A DNA stretch of 64,000 bases, taken from positions 62,001-126,000 of the forward strand of contig LDXR01000007.1 of NCBI GenBank assembly GCA_001443495.1, given 5' to 3'. Of this stretch, positions 16,343-24,182 are shown one piece after another (position 1 is the stretch's first letter; every line of letters starts with the position of its first letter). The notes under the pieces are model-generated. The model did no database searches and was not told the DNA's origin. It saw nothing but the letters and a program-made list of their open reading frames with translations. The translations under genes were made by a program, and so were the position numbers. The stretch comes from a candidate division NC10 bacterium CSP1-5. GTDB taxonomy: Bacteria; Methylomirabilota; Methylomirabilia; Methylomirabilales; CSP1-5.

Positions 16343-16710
16343 TGTCGCTTTGTCAGCCTGGGGAGGGCCGGCCCGCTCGGCTGCGGGTCCGCCCCTCCCT
16401 CGGCTTCCCGCCCCACAACCGTACTTCCCAGGCGGCGCCTGCAAGCCCCGAGCGACATTGCCGAGAGCGGCGGGGCCCCTCGGCGTGCGGCGGCCTGGGA
16501 AACCGAGGCGCGATCCATGCGGGCCGGTCTTGCACGGAGCGTGAACACGGAGGGACCCAGGCCGCAAGCGGCCGATCAGGGTCGCCGCGGAAGGCCTGGA
16601 GGGAGGGGCGAAGGCGCCGCTTCTTCTCCCGGCGCACTTGACTTTGTTGCGAAGGGACGGATAGCCTGGAGCGGGATAGGTGAGGGACATTTTGGAGTGG
16701 GAGGGATGCC
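16343..16710. other. GC-rich intergenic region
   Basis: About 370 bases. Immediately after the DUF4139 stop an imperfect G/C-rich inverted repeat (GGGAGGGC ... GCCCCTCCC, about 16360-16400) could fold, but has no U-tract. No ORF here has a plausible protein or ribosome-binding site. Nothing else recognised. Confidence 0.4.
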
Positions 16711-17529
16711 ATGTGTCTTGCAGCCACATTGGAGATGTTCCGGTCTCAGCGCCTTTCGCCCGAGCCGCTGAGCTGGATGGCGATGGGCCCCACCGCCGTT
16801 GCTGGTGGGTCCCCCGCCAATCGCAAGACGAGGCCCCTGAGGCTCTCGCATGTGGTTGATCTCACTCAGACCCTCAGCCCGAAATTTCCGAGCTGGCCGG
16901 GGTACCCGTCCATCGAGGTGCGCAACACCCACAACTACGCGCGCGACGGTTTCCTTGCCAATGCCTGGCACGTCCATGAGCACAGTGGGACCCATGTGGA
17001 CGCCCCTCTTCATTTCAGCGCGCAGGGCTGGTCGGCCGCCGAGATCCCCCAGGAAAGCCTGGTGGTCCCCGCAGTTGTCATCGACATCCGGGGCCGGGTG
17101 CGGCGGGACCCGGATACCCAGGTGCGGATGGAGGATATCAGGGCGTGGGAAAAGAAACATGGACGGGTTCCCCGAGGGGCGGCGGTGCTGATGTGGAGCG
17201 GATGGGAGCGTCGAGCGGGCGATCAGGCAGCCTACCGAAACATGGACAATCAGGGGATCATGCACTTCCCCGGCTTCAGCCGGGAGGCGGCCGAATTCCT
17301 GGTGAAAGAACGCACCGCTGGCGGGGTCGGCGTGGACACCCTCAGCCTCGATTACGGCCCATCCACAAACTTCGGCGCGCATTTTGCAGTCTTGCCCGCC
17401 AACCGGTGGGGGATCGAAAACCTGGCGAATCTGGGTCGGATCCCGCCCAAGGGTGCGACTCTCTTTGTTGGTGTGCCGCGCGTACAGGGGGCCTCGGGAG
17501 GCCCCAGCAGAATCCTCGCCGTGTGGTAG
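16711..17529 (+). CDS. Cyclase family protein (kynurenine formamidase-like metal hydrolase)
   Basis: A 272-residue metal-dependent hydrolase of the cyclase/KynB family. The diagnostic metal motif HEHSGTHVDAPLHF is complete, with the further residues GVGVDTLSLDYG and a C-terminal FVGVPRVQGASGGPSR. KynB-type members open N-formylkynurenine; others act on cyclic amides, and isatin hydrolase shares the fold. Nothing in the neighbourhood is a tryptophan-degradation gene, so the substrate is open. Start ATG 16711 follows GGGAGGGATGCC. The first 40 residues are not conserved-looking and are not a typical signal peptide, so a later start is possible. Confidence 0.85.
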   Translation: MCLAATLEMFRSQRLSPEPLSWMAMGPTAVAGGSPANRKTRPLRLSHVVDLTQTLSPKFPSWPGYPSIEVRNTHNYARDGFLANAWHVHEHSGTHVDAPLHFSAQGWSAAEIPQESLVVPAVVIDIRGRVRRDPDTQVRMEDIRAWEKKHGRVPRGAAVLMWSGWERRAGDQAAYRNMDNQGIMHFPGFSREAAEFLVKERTAGGVGVDTLSLDYGPSTNFGAHFAVLPANRWGIENLANLGRIPPKGATLFVGVPRVQGASGGPSRILAVW

Positions 17530-17549
17530 ATCCGGCCGCGCCAGACGAC

Positions 17550-17579
17550 TTGACGTGTCCTTTAGTCGTATGCTAGATT
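17550..17579 (+). promoter_or_regulatory. Sigma-70 type promoter upstream of the NYN gene
   Basis: TTGACG (17550-17555), 18-base spacer, TAGATT (17574-17579). It would start RNA near 17586, upstream of the hairpin at 17619. Confidence 0.5.
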
Positions 17580-17618
17580 TATTGGTGATGGAGATTGTCG
17601 CAGGGTGAGAATGACTGA

Positions 17619-17656
17619 GGCCCCGAGCGGTGACGAGCCGACGGGGCTTTCTTCTT
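17619..17656 (+). terminator. Terminator-like hairpin in the NYN gene leader
   Basis: GCCCCG (17620-17625) pairs with CGGGGC (17642-17647) around a 16-base loop, followed by TTTCTTCTT. It could end transcripts from the cyclase gene. Because a promoter lies just upstream it could also attenuate the NYN gene. Confidence 0.5.
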
Positions 17657-17671
17657 GCGTAGGGGAGGCAG

Positions 17672-18424
17672 ATGAACGACGAACGCAAACTGGCCCTCTT
17701 CATTGATTTTGAGAATATCGCTCTGGGCGCCCGCGAGGCCAAGTATAAAACGTTCGAGGTTGGCCTGGTCCTCGAACGACTGGTGGAGAAGGGCAAGATC
17801 ATGGTGAAGCGGGCGTACGCCGACTGGGAGAAATATACCGAGTACAAGCGGGGTTTCCACGAGGCCGCCATCGAACTTATCGAGATCCCGCGGCGATCGT
17901 ACAGTGGCAAGAATTCTGCGGATATTCGCATGGTCGTTGATGCCATGGACCTGTCGTACTCCAAGGAGCACATCGACACCTTCGTGATAGCCTCGGGGGA
18001 TAGCGACTTCTCCCCCCTGGTCTCCAAGCTCCGGGAGAACAACAAGTTTGTCATTGGGGTTGGGGTCAAGAACTCCTCCTCCGAACTGCTGGTGGCGAAC
18101 TGTGATGAGTTCATCTACTACGAGGACCTGGTTCGGGGGATCAAGAAGCCGCGCATGGAGAGTTTGCCCGAAAAGAAAGCGGAGGTCTTCGAACTCCTGG
18201 TCGATTCCATCCTGGCCCTCATGCGCGAGAATAAGGACGTCCTCTGGGCCTCGATGATCAAGCAGACCATGATGCGCAAGCGTCCCGCCTTCAATGAGTC
18301 ATACTACGGGTACAGCACCTTCTCCAAGCTCCTTGAGGACGCCGCCAAACACAGGATCGTCGAGCTGAAGAAGGAGGAGAAAAGCCGGACCTACATCATC
18401 ATGGGCCTCGGGGAAGGGCACTAG
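17672..18424 (+). CDS. NYN-domain RNase-like protein with OST-HTH/LOTUS domain
   Basis: A 250-residue protein. Residues 1-160 form a PIN-like NYN (LabA/DUF88) domain: Asp12 in FIDFEN, the Asp pair in SADIRMVVDAMD, and SGDSDFSPLV, all expected metal ligands. Residues 170-245 form a LOTUS/OST-HTH domain (VDSILALMRENKDVLWASMI ... YSTFSKLLEDAA), typically an RNA- or protein-binding adaptor. The combination suggests an RNA-processing or RNA-turnover nuclease; target unknown. The ATG has GGGGAGGCAG. A 59-residue gene follows after a repeat-containing gap. Confidence 0.88.
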   Translation: MNDERKLALFIDFENIALGAREAKYKTFEVGLVLERLVEKGKIMVKRAYADWEKYTEYKRGFHEAAIELIEIPRRSYSGKNSADIRMVVDAMDLSYSKEHIDTFVIASGDSDFSPLVSKLRENNKFVIGVGVKNSSSELLVANCDEFIYYEDLVRGIKKPRMESLPEKKAEVFELLVDSILALMRENKDVLWASMIKQTMMRKRPAFNESYYGYSTFSKLLEDAAKHRIVELKKEEKSRTYIIMGLGEGH

Positions 18425-18525
18425 CGGCCAGCGGCTAGGACGCTAGCACGCTAGGACGCGCGAATGCTCAGATCATCGGGGAACTTTTGCGTTCCAGCCT
18501 GCCAGCGTTCCAGCATTCCAGCCGC
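18421..18525. repeat. Two short degenerate tandem repeats
   Basis: 18421-18460 repeats GCTAGGACGCTAGCACGCTA-type units (core CGCTAG); 18490-18525 repeats GTTCCAGC units (GTTCCAG, GTTCCAG, ATTCCAG). They lie between the NYN gene and a small ORF. The CTAGCG and GTTCCA cores also occur in the inverted-repeat element at 36268. Confidence 0.55.
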
Positions 18526-18539
18526 CAAAGGCGAGGGCG

Positions 18540-18719
18540 ATGGAGCAGGGACTCAAAGAGGCGATCAAGTGGATCAATGCCGAGCTTCAGGATAACCCCC
18601 AGGCCAGGGTCGGGCTCCTGATTGACCAGGCGTCTCGACAGTTCAACCTGACCCCTCTCCAAACCGATTTCCTCTACCGCGAATATCAGCGAAAGGGCAA
18701 TCCGGCGAAGCCCGCGTAG
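18540..18719 (+). CDS. Small conserved-looking protein of unknown function (59 aa)
   Basis: ATG 18540 to TAG 18717-18719 encodes 59 residues: MEQGLKEAIKWINAEL, then ARVGLLIDQASRQFNLTPLQ and TDFLYREYQRKG. It is a soluble, all-helical, charged protein whose last part (SRQFNLTPLQTDFLYR) reads like a small HTH-like three-helix domain. GGCGAGGGCG precedes the ATG. It is too short for default ORF finders. Coding is supported by normal amino-acid composition and by a codon pattern with G/C-rich third positions. Function unknown; it may be co-transcribed with the NYN gene. Confidence 0.6.
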   Translation: MEQGLKEAIKWINAELQDNPQARVGLLIDQASRQFNLTPLQTDFLYREYQRKGNPAKPA

Positions 18720-18764
18720 CCATCCGAGCAGTGAAGGAATCGCAAGTATCTTTGGCGATCTCCG

Positions 18765-21323
18765 CTATTCGTACTTCACCGCGTCGGCGATATTGACGCG
18801 GGAAGCGTACAGCGCGGGGAGGAAGCCGGCGAGGAGCGACGTCAACAGGACGAGCCCGGCCGAGGTGACGAGGATGGTCGGGGGAAACGCAAAGAGGATC
18901 GACCAGCCGAAGGACTGCTTATTGATGACGTGGATCAGGACGAGGGCCAGGAAGAGACCGATGATGACACCGAGGATCTCCGCCAGAAGGCCCAAGAGCC
19001 CCGCCTCCTGAAGGACCACCCGGAATACCTGCCCGCGAGACGCTCCGACTGATCGCAGGATGCCGATCTCGCGCTGTCGCTCCAACACCGACGCCCAGAG
19101 CACATTCAGGATCCCGAGGGCAGCCACGATCACCGCGATGATCCTCAGGGCATGCGTCACGGCGAATGTCTGGTCGAAGATCTCCAAGACCCGTCTCTTG
19201 AGGTCCTGATTTCGCATCACCAGGATGGCTGCCCCCTCGCCCGCCCTCTTGATCCGCTCCGTCATGACATCCGGATCCGCGTCCGACGTCAGGTAGACCG
19301 CCAACACATTGATCCCCTGCTCCCCCCAATGCCGCCGGAAGAGGCTGCGGTCCATGGCGATCTTCCCCCCATCGGTCGTGTAGTCGTAGAAAATGCCGGC
19401 CACAGGAAAGGATGCGGCGCCGTTCGGAGTGTGAATGAGAACCTGGTCTCCCGAGTGAATGCCGTGCGTCAGAGCGACGGTCTCAGAGATGATGATCCCT
19501 TCTTGAGCTTTGGCGCCCCGCAGGATTGCTGAGGAGTCGCCCCGGAGGAAGAGCAGCCTGCCACGGGCTGCCACGACCTCGAAATCGCCGGCGGCGAGGA
19601 GAAGCTCACGTCCACGAAAGGCGATCTTAAGTCCCGTGAAGGGATCCACGGCCGCGATCCCTGCGATCGCGCGAACGCGGTCCGACAGTTCCGAGGGCAG
19701 GATCGCACGGACGCCCTTGGTGAAGCGGGAAGCGGGGGTCACGACGAGATCCGCCCGGATCGTCTCCTGCACCCAGACCTCCACCGTGCCGCGGAAGCTG
19801 CCGATCATGATCGCCAACCCGATCAGCATGCCGAGGGCGGTCATCATCGCTGCCACGGCCACCGCGTGCCTTCCTCGATACCCGCTGAGATGCGAGGCGA
19901 GGAGGAGCCCCGTCCCTCCGGGGACTCTCTGTCCGAGGTTGCGGATCGCCCAGGAAAATCCCAGGAGTGCCGACGGGGTGAGCAGGGCGCCGCCCAGAAC
20001 GAGCAGGACCAGCGCGACGTACCCGAAGAGCGGGGTGCTGCCGACGGCCCCCTGCCGCGACGCCCAGTAGGCCCCGCTGAGAAGCAAGAGGCCGAGGAGC
20101 GAGAGGAGGGCGGGCCGCCGGCTGTGTGGACTGGCCAGCCCTGGATCAAGGGCTTCTCGCACGGTGAGCCTCCCTGCATGAAGACTGGGGTGCAGCGCGG
20201 CGAGAAGGGAAGAGGAGAGGCCCAGACCGAAGGCCGTCAGGACCGTGAAGGGGTCGAACTCCACGGCCGTGACCCGGATGAAGCCATACAGATGCGAGAT
20301 CGTCCGGGAGACAGTGTTGAGAACTTGGCCGGCCAAGAGGTAGCCGAGACCGAGGCCCATGAGCGACCCGATCCCTCCTAAGACCAGGGCCTCGCCGATG
20401 AAGAGGGCCGCGACCTCGCCCCCCGTGACTCCCAGGGATCGGAGGATGCCGATCTGCCGCCGCCGCTGGATGACCGAGAGGGAGAGGGTGTTGTAAATGA
20501 CGAAGGCCGCCACCACCAGCGAGATGGCGCTCAGGGCATTGAGATTCAGTCGGAAGGCCGCCAGCATCTTTTCGACTTGTTGATTGCGCCCCTCCGGCCG
20601 TTCAATGGTCAGATGGTGTGGGAGGACCTGTGCCAGCTCGGTGGCTGTCGTGTCAATTCCTGCGGTTTCCTCGAGGACCAGGTCGATCCGGTCGAGCCTT
20701 CCAATCCTGTCAAAGCTCTCCTGCGCAGTCGCGATGTCCATCAGGGCCAGATGGCCCTCCAGTGCTCGGGCAGGCCCTCGGGGTTCCAGGAGGCCCCGGA
20801 TCGTGAACGAACGGCGGCGGCTCCCGGTGAGCAGGGTGATGTGATCGCCCACCGCAAGACCGTGAGTCGTGGCGAACGGCCGGGAGAGAAAAAGGGTCTC
20901 CGGCTGCAGGAGGATCTTGAGATCAACTGCCTCATCCTGTCCCGCGAGCAGGTACTCACGGAAGGCCTCCTCGGCCAAGAGGTCCACCCCGAGAACGAGG
21001 AGGACTTCTCCAGGACGTCCGTCCACCGGCGCGACATTCAGGACGAGGGGGGCCGCAGACTGTACCCCCTTTGCCGCTCGCACCGTGAGGAGAAGAGTTT
21101 CGTCAAACCCGACCTCTCCGGCCGTGACGGTCAGGGCGCTGCGGCCGGCGACCGCATCGATGGTCCGATGGAAAGAAGCCAGAACGCTTCGGTTCGCCAA
21201 CTGGATGGCGGCGAAGGCCGCGACCCCGATGCCAATGCCGAAGATGGTGAGGGTTGTTCGGACGGGAGAATGTTCTACCCCACGACCGAGGAGGAGGAGC
21301 AGGGCCCGGACCCGGCTGATCAC
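18765..21323 (-). CDS. ABC transporter permease with duplicated FtsX domain (AttFG/MacB-like)
   Basis: An 852-residue permease. An N-terminal membrane helix and a large periplasmic MacB-type domain (about 40-250) precede a first FtsX block of about three helices. A connecting hydrophobic region (410-490), a second periplasmic part and a second C-terminal FtsX block (about 735-850) follow; RRRQIGILRSLGVTGG and QREIGILRSVGASRGQ are the duplicated coupling motifs. Such fused permeases export lipoproteins, lipids or peptides rather than import. Its ATG overlaps the ATPase gene's TGA by four bases. Partnership with the CrtC/AttH-like protein at 11990 is plausible. Confidence 0.9.
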   Translation of the reverse strand: MISRVRALLLLLGRGVEHSPVRTTLTIFGIGIGVAAFAAIQLANRSVLASFHRTIDAVAGRSALTVTAGEVGFDETLLLTVRAAKGVQSAAPLVLNVAPVDGRPGEVLLVLGVDLLAEEAFREYLLAGQDEAVDLKILLQPETLFLSRPFATTHGLAVGDHITLLTGSRRRSFTIRGLLEPRGPARALEGHLALMDIATAQESFDRIGRLDRIDLVLEETAGIDTTATELAQVLPHHLTIERPEGRNQQVEKMLAAFRLNLNALSAISLVVAAFVIYNTLSLSVIQRRRQIGILRSLGVTGGEVAALFIGEALVLGGIGSLMGLGLGYLLAGQVLNTVSRTISHLYGFIRVTAVEFDPFTVLTAFGLGLSSSLLAALHPSLHAGRLTVREALDPGLASPHSRRPALLSLLGLLLLSGAYWASRQGAVGSTPLFGYVALVLLVLGGALLTPSALLGFSWAIRNLGQRVPGGTGLLLASHLSGYRGRHAVAVAAMMTALGMLIGLAIMIGSFRGTVEVWVQETIRADLVVTPASRFTKGVRAILPSELSDRVRAIAGIAAVDPFTGLKIAFRGRELLLAAGDFEVVAARGRLLFLRGDSSAILRGAKAQEGIIISETVALTHGIHSGDQVLIHTPNGAASFPVAGIFYDYTTDGGKIAMDRSLFRRHWGEQGINVLAVYLTSDADPDVMTERIKRAGEGAAILVMRNQDLKRRVLEIFDQTFAVTHALRIIAVIVAALGILNVLWASVLERQREIGILRSVGASRGQVFRVVLQEAGLLGLLAEILGVIIGLFLALVLIHVINKQSFGWSILFAFPPTILVTSAGLVLLTSLLAGFLPALYASRVNIADAVKYE

Positions 21324-22000
21324 TCCAGGATCCGCCCGTCACGGAGGTGGACAATCCGCTGAGCGTAGGAGGCCGCCTGCTGACTGTGGGTGGCGAGGAC
21401 TACGGTGTATCCCTCCTGCCGGTTCAGGGTCTGCAAAAGCGTGAGGACCGCCTCGCCTGCCTTCGAATCGAGGTTCCCGGTCGGTTCGTCAGCAAGAAGG
21501 AGCGATGGTCGGGTGATGACGGCCCGCGCCACGGCGGCCCGCTGCATCTCACCGCCTGAGAGTTGATGCGGCCAATGGTTTATTCGCTCTGTCAGGTCCA
21601 GTCCCTGGATCGCCTCAGCCACCCGTTGCTGGACATCGCGGAGAAGGCTGCCCGCCAGGAGGAGGGGCAAGGCGACATTCTCCCCCAGGGTCAGGTGCGG
21701 CAGGAGGTTATACAGCTGATAGACGATCCCCACCCTTTCCCTGCGCAGACGCGTGAGTTGTGTTTCGTCCATCGCGCTGAACGGCTTTCCTTCAAACCCT
21801 ATCTCCCCGCTCGTCGGCCGGTCAATCCCCGCCATCAGATGAAGCATCGTGCTCTTGCCGCAGCCGCTCGGACCCATCACGGCCACAAACTCTCCCCGAC
21901 GGATCTCCAGGCTCACCCCCTGGAGCGCCAGGATCGGCTGCGGTCCCTTGTCATAGCTCTTGGTGACCTGTTCCAGGTGGATGATGGGGGGCGTCCTCAT
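21320..22000 (-). CDS. ABC transporter ATP-binding protein (LolD/MacB type)
   Basis: A 226-residue ATPase with Walker A GPSGCGKST, Q-loop region VYQLYNLLPHLTLGENV, signature LSGGEMQRAAVARA, Walker B LLLADEPTGNLD and the switch His in LATHS. The GNLDS following Walker B is typical of the MacB/LolD/FtsE export branch. It is translationally coupled (ATGA) to the fused permease gene downstream, with which it should form the complete inner-membrane exporter. Start ATG 22000; a short-chain dehydrogenase gene ends 21 bases upstream on the same strand. Confidence 0.95.
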   Translation of the reverse strand: MRTPPIIHLEQVTKSYDKGPQPILALQGVSLEIRRGEFVAVMGPSGCGKSTMLHLMAGIDRPTSGEIGFEGKPFSAMDETQLTRLRRERVGIVYQLYNLLPHLTLGENVALPLLLAGSLLRDVQQRVAEAIQGLDLTERINHWPHQLSGGEMQRAAVARAVITRPSLLLADEPTGNLDSKAGEAVLTLLQTLNRQEGYTVVLATHSQQAASYAQRIVHLRDGRILE

Positions 22001-22020
22001 TGCTGTCGTCCCCCGCTCAC

Positions 22021-22818
22021 TTAGGCCTTGCGGGAGGTCACAATGCCTATGACCCAGTCCGCCAGCGTCGGGGAGAGGGCGTTCAGCACGACGAGGAGCC
22101 TGGCGGGGGGATAGACTATCACCTCCGGGCGGGGAGATCTGGCGCAGCGGATAATGGCCCTCGCCACATGGGACGGGGTCTGCACGGGCGGCTTGGGACC
22201 GGGCTTTCGTCCCCGGGGATCTTTGGCAGCGTCGAAGAACTCCGTGGCGGTCCCCACCGGGCAGATGACGCTCACCCTGATTCCGCTCCCCTTCAGCTCT
22301 AGGCGGAGCGACTCGGAAAGCCCGATGAGGGCAAACTTGCTGGCACAGTACGCTCCGGAGAGGGGGATGCCTCGTTTCCCGACGATGGACGAGACATTGA
22401 TGATATGCCCGCTTCCCTGCCTCCGCATGATCGGCAGCGCTGCCCGGATCCCGTAAAATGCCCCGAGGAAGTTGACCCGAAGGATCATCTCCATATCCTC
22501 GGGGCTGGTCTCCTCTACCAGGGCAACGAGGCCGACGCCGGCATTGTTGACCAGGATGTCCACCCGGCCGAAGCGTTCGAGCGCGCGCTCGACCATGGCC
22601 TCGACCTGGTCCTGCTGGGCCACATCGGTGGGGAGGCTCAGCACCTCCGTCCCAAGGGCCTCGATCTCATGCTCGAGCCCCTGAAGGCGTTGCTGACGAC
22701 GCGCGGCCAGGACCAGGCGGGCCCTCTCGCGGGCAAAATGGAGGGCCGTCTCCCGCCCGATACCACTCGACGCGCCGGTCACGATCACGACCTGCCCGGC
22801 GAGGCCTGTGCCCAACAC
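22021..22818 (-). CDS. Short-chain dehydrogenase/reductase
   Basis: A 265-residue classical SDR. Coenzyme motif TGASSGIG near the N-terminus, NNAG at about 90, catalytic Ser in INVSS and the Tyr/Lys pair in YCASK. The AARR after the second strand suggests NADP(H) preference. A C-terminal hydrophobic region (ARLLVVLNALSPTLADWVI) could associate with membrane and occurs in SDRs acting on lipids. Start is GTG 22818 (or TTG 22815) behind GGAGG. Substrate is unknown. It leads the ABC exporter genes and may belong to the same transcript. Confidence 0.9.
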   Translation of the reverse strand: MLGTGLAGQVVIVTGASSGIGRETALHFARERARLVLAARRQQRLQGLEHEIEALGTEVLSLPTDVAQQDQVEAMVERALERFGRVDILVNNAGVGLVALVEETSPEDMEMILRVNFLGAFYGIRAALPIMRRQGSGHIINVSSIVGKRGIPLSGAYCASKFALIGLSESLRLELKGSGIRVSVICPVGTATEFFDAAKDPRGRKPGPKPPVQTPSHVARAIIRCARSPRPEVIVYPPARLLVVLNALSPTLADWVIGIVTSRKA

Positions 22819-22900
22819 GCGCCTCCGTCGGCTGGTATTCCTGGTGGTGAGTCAACCGCTCTCGGGCGCGGCCGTCGTGGCCAAGCGGAGCGGGGAAGCG

Positions 22901-23194
22901 CTATTCCTGCGGGTAGGCGATGATCACGGCGTCCAGATGGAGGACCCGGTACTCGGCATCTCCCATGTAGAAATAATGCCCCTCCACCCCTTCGGGGCTC
23001 TCCTCGAAGGCCACGAAGGCGCCCACTTGAGGCATCTCCCGGAAGGTGTTGGCCCCGGCGTCGAAGCCGTCTCCAGTCGCGACCACGCGGCCGTACCGGA
23101 TTGGGGAACCCCGTGGGCAGTGGATCGTCACGCCTGCTGGTGGCTGCGAGAGGACCTGAATCAGGAAATTGACCCCGTACACCTTATATGGCAT
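22901..23194 (-). CDS. GroES-like (Cpn10 fold) small protein
   Basis: A 97-residue protein that looks like a divergent co-chaperonin fold: a first strand block (VNFLIQVLSQPPAGVTI), GRVVATGDG, MPQVGAFVAFEE, and an end reading GDAEYRVLHLDAVIIAY. These align in order with the GroES pattern G.V.A.G.G, VGD.V.F, G.EY.IL...DI.A. It does not look like the housekeeping groES, and no groEL is adjacent. ATG 23194 is preferred over 23197 because AGGAG then has proper spacing. Assignment is by pattern only. Confidence 0.6.
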   Translation of the reverse strand: MPYKVYGVNFLIQVLSQPPAGVTIHCPRGSPIRYGRVVATGDGFDAGANTFREMPQVGAFVAFEESPEGVEGHYFYMGDAEYRVLHLDAVIIAYPQE

Positions 23195-23355
23195 CATGAC
23201 TCCTCCCCTCCAGACGTGGACGTCGAAGATCATCATAGCACATTATCGTCCAGGCGGTGAGGCCGGAGAAATACCTGCCACCCCTGGCGTCACACCCTTG
23301 AGAGGGGTTGGTAGTTTCTGCCGGACGGGATACACTCGCAGGGGCATCTCGGGGG

Positions 23356-24066
23356 ATGATGGAGAGGGTGCAGGCCGTTCGAGGGGCTCGGAGCAGAGAT
23401 GTGAGAAGCGACAAGGGGACAAGTCCTGAGGCGGTCCTGGAAGGGATGATCCGGCGGAGGCTGCTGGCGGTTATCCGGACAAAGACCCCGGAGCAAGCCC
23501 TGGCGGCTGCGGAGGCGGTGGCGGCGGGAGGTATCTTGAGCCTCGAGGTCTCCGTGACCATGCCCGATGCGGACCAGGTAATCAAGGCCTTGGCACCCCG
23601 ACACGGCCTCACCGTCGGCGCCGGGGGTGTGCTGAGTAAGGAGCAGGCAGAGCTGGCCCTTCAGGCCGAGGCCCGGTTCCTGGTCTCGCCTGTCGGCGAT
23701 ATCAGCCTGGTCCCCCTGTGCCGGGAGGCGGGGGCGGTGAGCGTCATCGGTGCCCTGACCCCGACTGAGATCCTCGCCGTCCATCGGGCCGGGGCGGACG
23801 TGGTGAAGATCTTTCCCGTGGACCCCCTCGGCGGTCCGCGCTATCTCCGAGCGGTCCTCGACCCGTTGCCCCCCCTCCCCCTGATGGTCGAGGGGGGTGT
23901 CACCCTGGAAAATCTGCCGGACTATTTGGGACTTCCAATTCGGCTTATCGCTCTCGGTGAGCATGTGGTCGTTCCTCGACTGGTGGCCAAGGGGGTGTAT
24001 GCCCCCATCACGGCGCGGGCCAGAGATCTTGTCCTGCTGGTGGAAAAGCGGCAAGGGAAGAGATAG
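23356..24066 (+). CDS. eda: KDPG/KHG aldolase family protein
   Basis: A 236-residue class I aldolase-like TIM barrel. IRRRLLAVIRTKTPEQALA, the Glu in LSLEVSVT, the GAGGVLSKEQAE segment (GAGTV in most Eda), and the Schiff-base lysine in ADVVKIFPVDPLGG. Eda splits 2-keto-3-deoxy-6-phosphogluconate into pyruvate and glyceraldehyde 3-phosphate, but several substitutions around the phosphate loop leave the substrate uncertain, and no edd is adjacent (the dehydratase at 56484 is IlvD-like). The N-terminus is ambiguous: ATG 23356 or 23359, or starts up to 23308, none with a convincing Shine-Dalgarno. Confidence 0.78.
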   Translation: MMERVQAVRGARSRDVRSDKGTSPEAVLEGMIRRRLLAVIRTKTPEQALAAAEAVAAGGILSLEVSVTMPDADQVIKALAPRHGLTVGAGGVLSKEQAELALQAEARFLVSPVGDISLVPLCREAGAVSVIGALTPTEILAVHRAGADVVKIFPVDPLGGPRYLRAVLDPLPPLPLMVEGGVTLENLPDYLGLPIRLIALGEHVVVPRLVAKGVYAPITARARDLVLLVEKRQGKR

Positions 24067-24084
24067 AGGGGGCCATTTCTCCAG

Positions 24085-24113
24085 TTGGCGTTGCGCCGTC
24101 GTTGTGCCATAAT
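24085..24113 (+). promoter_or_regulatory. Probable promoter of the citrate synthase gene
   Basis: TTGGCG (24085-24090), 17-base spacer, CATAAT (24108-24113), 70 bases before the citrate synthase ATG. Confidence 0.45.
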
Positions 24114-24182
24114 TGACGACACAGAGACATCCGGTCAGGCCTGAGGCAAGGGGCGGGGAGAGAGGGGCAAAGGAGCGCGGCC

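Noticed and set aside
16576-18114. A 512-residue minus-strand ORF
   Set aside because: It is antisense to the cyclase and NYN genes and shows no recognisable domain or ribosome-binding site.
18477-18485. GGGGAACTT resembling an ECF -35 box
   Set aside because: No GTC-type -10 element at the 15-base spacing seen in the two accepted ECF promoters; it lies in a repeat region.
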